A DNA stretch of 62,574 bases from Amanita rubescens (Eukaryota; Basidiomycota; Agaricomycetes; Agaricales; Amanitaceae), in the NCBI GenBank assembly GCA_015039365.1, contig WION01000304.1, positions 1 to 62,574 of the forward strand, given 5' to 3'. Made by a program: the position numbers and the translations under genes. Shown here one piece after another: positions 19,029-29,000 of the stretch; the stretch's first letter is position 1, and each line of letters starts with the position of its first letter. The notes below the pieces were generated by a model. It worked only from the letters and a program-made list of their open reading frames with translations. It had not been told where the DNA came from and made no database searches.

Positions 19029-20626
19029 ATGCTTTGTCGTCGGCCCGTCCAAAATATCAAACCACTGCACCATTGCAGGTTTAAATGGATCGCCCTCACC
19101 AGGCGCGACAAAATTGCTTTGCAACTGATATACCAGAAAATCACTCGTCTTGAACGGAGCGAGAGGGTGGACATATCAGCTGCACTGAGGCCACCCAAAA
19201 AGTACGTCGCCCTCTCCAACCGCACTCCACGCTCCGCTGACCATTGATGCTTAGCTATTTGAATGGGTTCACCGTGCCTCCGAAAATACACAACTTCAAT
19301 TGGCTGCTAAGGGACGGAACCATCCCCAGAGGCAAAACTCCCTATAGGGCACCACCGGAAGCGCACGAATCGCACACAATGGTATTGTTGGAAGGCCGCT
19401 ACCTTACAAAACAGGGATTAGGTCGAATACCCACGCGCGAATACGCCTATCGGATAGTCCGGTCCACAGATGTTGAAAAGCTAGTCAAAAGGTTCAACTC
19501 TGCCACTGCCCCAGAGTTCTTCTTGGATGCCATTGAGAATTCAACATGGCCGTTGATCAAAGAGCTGAAACGCGAAATGAGAGAGAAAGAGGAACTCCCT
19601 CAAGCGCAGGAGATGGTAGACAACGAGGAGCCGCTACCCGACGAGCAGGCAGACTCAATGACGAGCGCATCTCGAAACGCGTCTTTAGAAAAAGCTGCCC
19701 TACGAAAAGTCTACCTGCCCCTTCTCGAAACCGATCCCTTCTTCCGACCCATCCTAACGCTCACCGTCCCCACGCGCCCGATAGCCATCGCTCTAACCCA
19801 ATTTTGCAAAGCCCTCATGCACGGTACCATGTTCCACACGTACATTGCCAAAAACGGCGCAATGATTAGTACGAAACTCACTGCCAAAATGAAGCATTAC
19901 TCCCCTTGCCTCATCGTCGAAGACCACCAGCTCAACAGCGAGGGATCCGAAAAAGAAAAGGGAAAAGAAAAGTATCACATCAAGTCGAGGAGGTTGAGGT
20001 TGATGAGGGCGGCCGAGATGACGTATCAGCTTGCCGAGTTTGTCGTTGCTGCCAGGGGCGGATTGAAGGGTATAAACCAGGTGCTCAAGAAGACGCGTCG
20101 GGGGACGACGAGGAATCAGCTCCGGATAGGCGAGCCTGCCGCCGATATCGTGATCGATGTCGGGATTGGAGGATCATCTTGGTGCGAGGTGGACTATGAT
20201 TACGACAAATGGGTAGCCGAATATCGGGACGCGGTCGATAGGTTGAACAACCAGTTCCTGGATATAATGGAGATGACCGAGGATCAGTACTCCACGCCGA
20301 TCATGTTGCACAGACTGGATGATTTTGGACGGCGGTACGATATGGAGACGGAGGCGTTGGTTCCTTGGCCTGAGGCGTTGAAAAACGAGATGCCGGCCAG
20401 TCTTCACGAGTTTAGGAAGATGGTGGACAGGAAGGTGAGGCTGGAGGAAAATTTGAAGTATAAGCCTCCCGGGTTGGAGCTGCAGCAGTTGAGGGAGCGG
20501 ACTTTAGAATTGAGTCAGAAAAAGGAAGAGTTGATCATGGAGGCGTTGGCGTATTTCGAGAAGCATAAGCTGGAGATTGCAATGTGGATGTGCAGGACCG
20601 AAGCTCACGTCACGTATTTTTCGTAG
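19029..20626 (+). CDS. Probable mitochondrial protein of unknown function (two exons)
   Basis: I propose exon 1 at 19029-19201 and exon 2 at 19255-20626, joined across an intron (GTACGTCGCC...CTGAC branch...TTAG) in matching phase. The N-terminus (MLCRRPVQNIKPLHHCRFKW) is rich in Arg and lacks acids, as in mitochondrial presequences. The body has PPKIHNFNWLLRDGTIPRG, a His-containing HESHTMVLLEGRYL, a long acidic linker (about residues 170-210), basic stretches and a Gln/Glu-rich C-terminal helix (QQLRERTLELSQKKEEL). No enzyme motif is recognised. Length is about 510 aa. Mitochondrial location is an inference from the presequence only; the alternative start at 19247 would remove it. Confidence 0.6.
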
Positions 20627-20924
20627 AATAGACAATATTATACTTAATAATATCCTCAAGGCGGGTGTATTCATCAATAAACTTGAAATACGCAACTACA
20701 ACGCCAGGCATCCAAGATACGAAAATTAATACCTTCCTGCCGTCAGACCATCCGCATCAAGAGTTATGTAGGGGGTAAAGAAAAGAGAGGGAGCGCAACG
20801 AGTGGAAGCGTGTTACTGAGTGAGGAAGGGTATATTATAAGGAGGGAACAAAGTCAAAAAAGGAATACGTCGAACATAGGCTAACAATGGAAACGTGCGG
20901 CGACGACGGGCAGTCTAAGATTAT

Positions 20925-22417
20925 TCACCGCCTGCCAGTGCTACGACCATAGCCAACTTGCAGGGCATCGAGCTCAGCTTCGAGCTGCTTGATCGCGCTG
21001 TGAGCGAGCTCAAGGTCCTTGTTCAGACGGTCACGCTCAGCGATAAGCTTTTGGTGAAACGATAAAAGTCAGCATTTATAAAGGATATCAAGGGCTAGAA
21101 GGGCCGGCTGACCTGTTGCTCCCAATGTCTAAATCTGGCCTCCTCAGCCTTGACCTGCTCAGTGAACTTCCTGCGCAGCTGTTCTTCCTCCTCCTTAAAC
21201 TTGGGGTTCTCAAGCCGCTTGACTTTGGGTTCGCCGAACTTGCGTGTCTCCATTTGTTGCTGCCTATAGTTTTCATAGTGGAGCTCCTCCGTTGTTGAGA
21301 TCAAGTCCAACATATGCGTTCTGATGAGGAGAGACCGCAACTTCTTGAAGTCACAGTGATTTTCGTTCTCAACTGCGATGAAACATGAACACAGGGTCGC
21401 GGCATCAACCGAATCAAATACCTTCTGCAACACCCCAAATATACTCTCGGCCTTTGACGGTACGACCGTCGAGCGTCTTGACGTCCTCGGTTGATCCAAT
21501 AATGGAGAAGGGGATGGCATCAATCAAGATGCGGGCGTGTTCAGCACCGGCCTCGTCGTCGGTCTCAATGGGCGGGGTATAGATACGGATACCCTGAGCC
21601 GTAATAACGTCACGAATCTAGCATAGACACGTCAGGCTTGCATAAACAAAGCACGGAACTCCTAACGTACGCGCTTCTTGAAAGTTTGCAAATCACGTTG
21701 CGTGAGAGTATCAGCCTTTGCGATGACGGGAATAAGGTTGACCCGGTTCCCTAGGCGTTTCATAATTTCAATGTCTAGAGGCTTAAGGCTAATATTCCGA
21801 ACACGACGGCGTTAGAAGAGAAGACTGTAAAATGATTTTGATGGTACATACGTGTGCCCTGTGGGGCGGATGAAGTACAGGCAAGCGTGGACACGCAAAT
21901 CCGTTTTTTCGCTCCTCTGAGGCTGCTGCTCCTGACGCATATAGGCCTCATGCTGGTCGTCAATGAACTCCACGATAGGGAGCCAAGAGTCTCGATTGTT
22001 GACGTAGTCGCCGAATCCAGGAGTGTCAATGACCGTGAGCTTCACCTTGAACTGCTTCTCTTCAAGCTCTGCCTTGATTATTTCAACCTCGGTGAGCTTG
22101 TCAAGTTGCTTGTTGTGACGCTTGGTGTAGTTCTTGGCGGGAGAGAGTTCGGTTGAAAAGAGGGTATTGATGAGCGTGGTCTTTCCCAGCCCGGACTCGC
22201 CTGAGTTCTCGCGTCAGAACGACGTGTGGAATGAAAGAGAAAAAAGGAGGACTCACCAACAACCATGATGGTGAAATGAGCCCCCCGCTTTGCGACGATT
22301 TTGTGCCTCTAAAGTGGGAATATGAGTGTTTGTAGAAAGTAGGACGGGTTAGTGAGTGACCTGGTTAGGCAGGTTGGCAATGCCAATGCCGTCTGTGATG
22401 GGAGCGGGGGAAGCCAT
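20925..22417 (-). CDS. CDC12: Septin, Cdc12 type
   Basis: A GTP-binding cytoskeletal protein that polymerises with other septins at the bud neck and at septation sites. Seven exons fit GT-AG rules: 22361-22417, 22257-22308, 21852-22200, 21671-21788, 21422-21617, 21114-21372 and 20925-21047. The N-terminus has [20 protein letters not shown], the Cdc12/AspC signature. G1 is GESGLGKT, G3 DTPGFG, G4 AKAD; the septin unique element lies at [20 protein letters not shown]-terminal coiled coil follows ([40 protein letters not shown]). All key motifs and splice phases are intact. It faces the GTPase gene at 23.0 kb tail to head; there is no functional link between the two. Confidence 0.93.
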
Positions 22418-23034
22418 ATGGAGGAGTCAAACGACGAGCGAAAAAGTCGACGAGCAAAATCGTTTGAGAACAACTATTTGCTTCTGTTTGTGTCGTGGCG
22501 CGATGCCAGTAACGTGACATGCGTCGATCATCGATTCATCACCGCAACCCACGATCGTTTCGTTTTTGACGGATGGCATTTATTGCGACGAATACGTTCG
22601 AGATACACATATGGCCTGTGACGGAACTCACGCATCTTAGCCCACCACATCCGAAACAGCGAGTCCAACGTGCTTCAGCTGTGCCGCCTCCATCGTTAAT
22701 GAACCCACTGCTGAGCCTGGTACGGCCACGAGCATGTTAAACACCAAGACCACCAAGGTGAGTCACCATTATAACAGGTTCCAGTAGCTAACAACGGCCT
22801 CTCCAGTTCGACAATTGTAAGAAATCCTGTAAACTTGGCTTTTACGTGCTCGACGCAATCACGAGGGGTCTTGCCTGCGTTGTCTGAGCCTGAATCCGAG
22901 GAAAAACGATCAAAGGGTAGGCCTGGTAAAGGCATGAAGAGAAGAGCGTGCGGTGAGGAGTCCGAGGACGGGGTGTACGTTGCTCCGCCTGATTGATTGA
23001 AATTTGAAGTTGACACCGGCCAATTGAAAGCAAC
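22418..23034. other. Intergenic region with one weak ORF
   Basis: This spans the CDC12 upstream region and the 3' end of the GTPase gene. A minus-strand frame at 22696-23016 (106 codons, starting MSTSNFNQSGGATYTPSSDS, Ser/Pro-rich) uses host-like codons and could be a small gene or an exon, but no domain or second exon supports it. Confidence 0.35.
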
Positions 23035-26000
23035 TTATGTAGGTCTATCCACTAGTAAATCCACGCCAAAAGCTAGGACTGGTACCCCGTGAATTACGAG
23101 GCATATATTATTATCATATACACTAGTACTGAATGACTCATGGTTGGGATCAAGGCCAAGCTCAAGGAGGTAGTACAATGCTGGGTTGAGTATCTGGAGA
23201 TTCACAACATACACCAATTCCTTAGCTATTGTGAGATTGATATGAGACTATCATTACATTTAAGTGTTCAATTGACATATACTTTCAGGAGAAAACTGGG
23301 TCTTTGTTATACATGACATTAATCTATATCCAAACATCCAAATAAATATGAGTTCAATGCAAAGGTAATACACCACCTGAATTACATACCATCAATGTGA
23401 GTCACCTGCCAATAGAGTAAGGTGACCAAATCTTGATAACCAGAGTGCATAGAGTCAAGAGTAATATCACTCTTCAGCTTCTGAACATAGCCTCTTTGCT
23501 TGTATTGATCCGAGGCTTCTATGACTGATGGCAGAAATGGTTTATTGATCCAAAAGGATAGCTTGGCAATGATAATAATGGCTTGAGAGATTAAACATAA
23601 ATACATTGAATGAAAGGAGTAATTTACAAACTAAAACTTGGCAACTAGTAGGCTTTTGCAATAGCATGAGCTGTGCACTGCCCTCCAAAAAAATGAAAAA
23701 TACCTTGAGTGCAAAGTTATCTGGCTCTTGCATGTCTCCAAACATGGAGGAAAGTCCATGCTGCACTGTATGAGAAAGAGTAAAACATCCCAAGTTTCAT
23801 CAAACCTACAGACTAGCATGCAAATCAATATGAAAATCAATACATTATGTACTAGCAGTGCTCACCTGGAAATCCAGGAAAGTCATATAAGTGAGAGAAA
23901 TGATCATATGACAAGGCAGTGGGTAAGGTGAAATGAAATCTTACAATCTATGAGAATGTAAAATGAAGACATGGAAAAAATATGTCAAGACACTCACTTT
24001 CTGATATGTATATGTATGTAAATATCAATCATTCATGAGTTGAGTATGCTGAGAATGGAGGTCAGAAATATGTGATGTCACTCACAGACTGTTGCCCATA
24101 GGAAAAGATGTGAAACTGCCTTTCACAAAATGTGCAATGCAACTCACAGCCTGTTGGTCATAGGAAAAAATGTGATGAGACTGCCTTTCATAAAATAGCA
24201 ATGTCACTCACAACCTGTTGATTATAGGAAAAGATATGATGTGAAACTGCCTTTCACAAAATGTGCAATGTCTCTCACAAGCTGTTGGTTATAGGAAAAG
24301 ATGTGATGAGACTGCCTTTTCACAAAATGTGCAATGTCACTCACAGTCTGTCAGTCATAGGAAAAGATGTGATGAGACTGCTGGGCTTTCACAAAATGTG
24401 TAATGTCACTCACTTGCTGTTGGTCATAGGAAAAGATGTGATGAGGCTGCCTTTGACAAAATGCCACTCACTTGCTGTTTGTGATAGGAAAAGATGTGAT
24501 GAGACTGGGTTTCACAGAATGTGCAATGTCACTCACAAGCTGTTTGTGATAGGAAAAGATGTGATGAGACTGCCTTTCACAAGACATGCAATGTCACTCA
24601 CTTCCTGTTGGTCATAGGAAAAGATGTGATAAGACTGCCTTTCACAAAATGTGTAATGTCACTCACAAGCTGTTTGTGATAAGAAAAGATGTGATGAGGA
24701 CTACCTTTCACAAAATGTGCAATGTCACTCACTTCCTATTGGTCATAGGAAAAGATGTGATGAGACTGCCTTTCACAAAATGTGAAATGTCACTCACAAT
24801 CTGTTGGTCATAGGAAAAGATGTGATGAGACTGCCTTTCACAAATGCACAATGTCACTCACAGCCTGTTGAAGATGTGCTGAGACTGGCTTTCACAAAAT
24901 GTACAATGTCACTCACTTGCTGTTGGTCATAGGAAAAGATGTGATGAGACTGCCTTTCACAAAATGTGCAATGTCACTCACCAGCTGATGTTCATAGGAA
25001 AAGATGTGATGAGACTGCCTCTCACAAAATGTGCAATGTCACTCACAACCTGTTGGTCATAGGAAAAGATGTAATGAGACTACCTTTCACAAAATGTTCA
25101 ATGATACTCACTTTCTGTTGGCCATAGGAAAAGATGTGATGAGACTGCCTTTCACAAACTTGATGTGCAATGTCACTCACAAGCTGTTTGTGATAGGAAA
25201 AGATGTGATGAGACTGCCTTTCATGAAATGTGCATTGAATATCACTCACTTGCTGTCCGAAGTCATAGGAAAAGATGTGTTGAGACTGCCTTTCATGAAA
25301 TGTGCATTGAATATCACTCACAGCCTGTCAGTCATAGGAAAAGATGTGATGAGACTGGCTTTCACAAAATGTGCAATGTCACTCACTTGCTGTTTGTTGA
25401 TAGGAAAAGATGTGATAAGACTACTGGGCTTTTACAAAATGTGCAATGTCACTCACTTGCTGTTGGTCATAGGAAAAGATGTGATAAGACTGCCTTTTAC
25501 AAAATGTGCAATGTCACTCACTTCCTGTTGGTCATAGGAAAAGATGTGATGAGACTGCCTTTCACAAAATGTTCAATGTCACTCACTTTCTGTTGGTCAT
25601 AGGAAAAGTTGTGATGAGACTGCCTTTCACAAAATGTGTAATTATTAATGTGACTCACAAGCTGTTGATCATAGGAAAAGATGTGATGAGACTGCCCATC
25701 ACAAAATGTGCAATGTCACCACTCACTTGCTGTTGGTCAAAGGAAAAGATGTGATGAGACTGCTTTTCACAAAATGTGCAATGTCACTCACAACCTGTTG
25801 GTCATGGGGGAAGATGTGATGAGGCTGTCTTTCACAAAATGTGCAATGTCACTCACTTGCTATTTGTGATAGCAAAAGATGTGATGAGACTGGCTTTCAC
25901 AAAATGTGCAATGTCACTCACTCGCTGTTGGTTGTAGGAAAATATGTGATGAGACTGGCTTTCACAAAATGTGCAATGTCACTCACAACCTGTTGGTCAT

Positions 26001-29000
26001 GGGAAAAGATGCGATGAGACTGGCTTTCACAAAATGTGCAATGTCACTCACAGCCTGTCAATCATAGGAAAAGATGCGATGAGACTGGCTTTCACAAAAT
26101 TTGCAATGTCACTCACTTCCTGTTGAAGATGTGCTGAGACTGGCTTTCACAAAATGTACTGAATGTCACTCACTTGCTGTTGGTCATAGGAACAGATGTG
26201 ATGAGACTGGCTTTCATGGAATGTGCAATGTCACTCACATATTGCTAAGTTGGTCATAGAAAAAGAGGTGACAAGACTGCCATTCAAAAAGTGTGCAATG
26301 TCACTCACATATTGCTGTTGGTCATAGGAAGAGAGGTGATGAGACTGACTTTCACAAAATGTGCAATGTCACTCACAGATTGCTGTTGGTCATAGAAAAA
26401 GAGGTGATGAGACTGACTTTCACAAAATGTGCAATATCACTCACTGTCTGTTGGTCATGACGAAAGATGTGATGAGACTGCCTTTCACAAAATGTGCAAT
26501 GTCACTCACAAGCTGTTTCTGGAAAAGATGTGATGAGACTGCCTTTCAAAAAATGTGCAATGTCACTCACAGGCTGTTTGTGATAGGAAAAGATGTGATG
26601 AGACTGCCATTTGGCAAAATGTGCAATGTCACTCACAGCCTGTCAGTCATAGGAAAAGATGTGATGAGACTGCCTTTCAAAAAATGTGCAATGTCACTCA
26701 CTTGCTGTTGGTCATAGGAAAAGATGTGGTAAGACTGGCTTTCACAAAATGTGCATTGAATGTCACTCACAAGCTGTTTGTGATAGGAAAAAATGTGATG
26801 AAACTGCCTTTCACAAAGTGTGCAATGTCACTCACTTGCTGTTGATCATAGGAAAAGATGTGATGAGGCTGGTTTTCAACAAAATGTGCAATGTCACTCA
26901 CTTGCTGTTTGTGATAGGAAAAGATTTGACTAGACTATTTTTTATAAAATGTGCAATGTCACTCACTTCCTGCTGGTCATAGGAAAGGATGTGATGTGAG
27001 ACTATCTTTCACAAAACATGCAATGTCACTCTCACTTTCTGTTGTTCATAGGGAAAGACGTGATGAGGCTGGGTTTCACAAAATGTGCAATGTCACTCAC
27101 TTCCTGTTGGTCATAGGAAAAGATGTGATGAGACTGGCTTTCACACAATGTGCTATGTCACTCACAAGCTGTTGGTCATAGGAAAGGATTTGATGAGAAT
27201 GCCTTTCACAAAATGTGCAATGTCACTCACAAGCTGTTGGTTATAGGAAAAGATGTGATGAGACTGCCTTTCACAAAATGTGCAATGTCACTCACAAGCT
27301 GTTTGTGATAGGAAAAGATGTGATGAGACTGGAAATGTGAAATGTCACTCACTTGCTGTTGGTCAGAAAAAGATGTGATGAGACTGGCTTTCACAAAATG
27401 TGCAATGTCACTCACTTTCTGTTGGTCATAGGAAAACATGTGATGAGACTGGCTTTCACAAAATGTCTCACTCACTTGCTATTTATGATAGGAAAAATGT
27501 GATGAAATAGCCTTTCACAAAATGTGCAATGTCATTCACCAGCTGACATTCATAGGAAAAGATGTGATAAGGCTGGTTTTCACAATGTCAGTGGTCACTC
27601 ACTTGCTGTTGGTCATAGGAAAAGATGTGATGAGACTGCCTTTCACAAAACTGCAATGTCACTCACAAGCTGTAGGTCAGAAAAGATGTGATGAGACTGG
27701 CTTTCACAAAATTGCAATGTCACTCACAAGCTGTTGGTCATAGGAAAAGATGATGAGACTGGCTTTCACAAAATGTACAATGTCACTCACTTGCTGTTGG
27801 GCATAGGAAAAGATGTGATGAGACTGCCTTTCACAAAATGTGCCATGTCACTCACCAGCTGATGTTAGGAAAAGATGTGATGAGACTGGCTTTCACAAAA
27901 TGTGCAATGTCACTCACTCGCTGTTGGTCATAGGAGAAGAGGTGATGAGATTGGCTTTCACAAAATGTGCAATGTCACTCACTTGCTTTTGGTCATAGGA
28001 AAAGATGTGATGAGACTGCCTTTCACAAAATGTGTAATTTGACTCACAAGCTGTTTGTAGTAGGAAAAGATATGATGAGACTGCCTTTTCACAAAATGTG
28101 CAATGTCACTCACAGCCTGTTGGTCATAGGAAAAGATGTGATGAGGCTGGGTTTCACAAAATGTGCAATGTCACTCACTTGCTGTTGGTCATAGGAAAAG
28201 ATGTGATGAGACTGGCTTTCACAACATGTGCAATGTCACTCACTTCCTGTTGGTCATGGCAAAAGATGTGATGAGACTGCCTTTCACAAAATGTGCAATG
28301 TCACTTGCTTCCTGTTGATCATGGAAAAGTTGCAATGAGACTGCCTTTCACAAATTGTGCAATGTCACTCACAGATTGCTGTTTGTGATAGGAAAAGATG
28401 TAATGAGACTGCCTTTCACAAAGTGTGCAATGTCACTCACAGATTGCTGTTGGTCATAGGAAAAGATGTGATGAAACTGCCTTTCACAAATTATGCAATG
28501 TCACTTGCTTTCTGTTAGTCATAGAAAAAGATGTGATGAGACTGCTGCCATTTACACAATCTGCAATGACACTTACTGTCTGTTGGTCATGGGCAAAAAG
28601 CTGTGATGAGACTGTCTTTCATAAAATTTGCAATGCCCTCACTCCCTATCAACCATAGGCATTGAATGTGTGATGAGACTGCATTTCAGGCAAATGTTAG
28701 TGTTACTCACATCCTGTCAGTTGCAGGGAAAAATGTATTGAAATGCTTTTCAGAAATATTTGCAATGTTACTTACATACTATTGGCCAAAGTTTTGATAC
28801 GGTCACCTGTTGAACCACTAAATTGGCACTAACCCACTACATTCATAGGAATACATAGATGTGATTCCACTACTCTTCACAAACTTGCAAACATGCACCA
28901 CTCACCATCTGTAGAACAAAATAAATTCTCCTGTAGCAGAGTGGCCAGCATTACTCACTGCCTTTTAGAATGGAATAAGCATCATGAGTTGGGAAAAAGA

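Noticed and set aside
24261..28658. Plus-strand repeat proteins (MCNVTHLLLVIGKDVMRLPF-type frames)
   Set aside because: The unit is 65 bp, not a multiple of three, so these frames change every unit and break often; they are shadows of the minus-strand array.
24080..28700. CRISPR-like array (regular repeats of about 65 bp)
   Set aside because: The whole unit repeats and there are no unique spacers, the host is a eukaryote, and the structure is explained by introns with one-codon exons.
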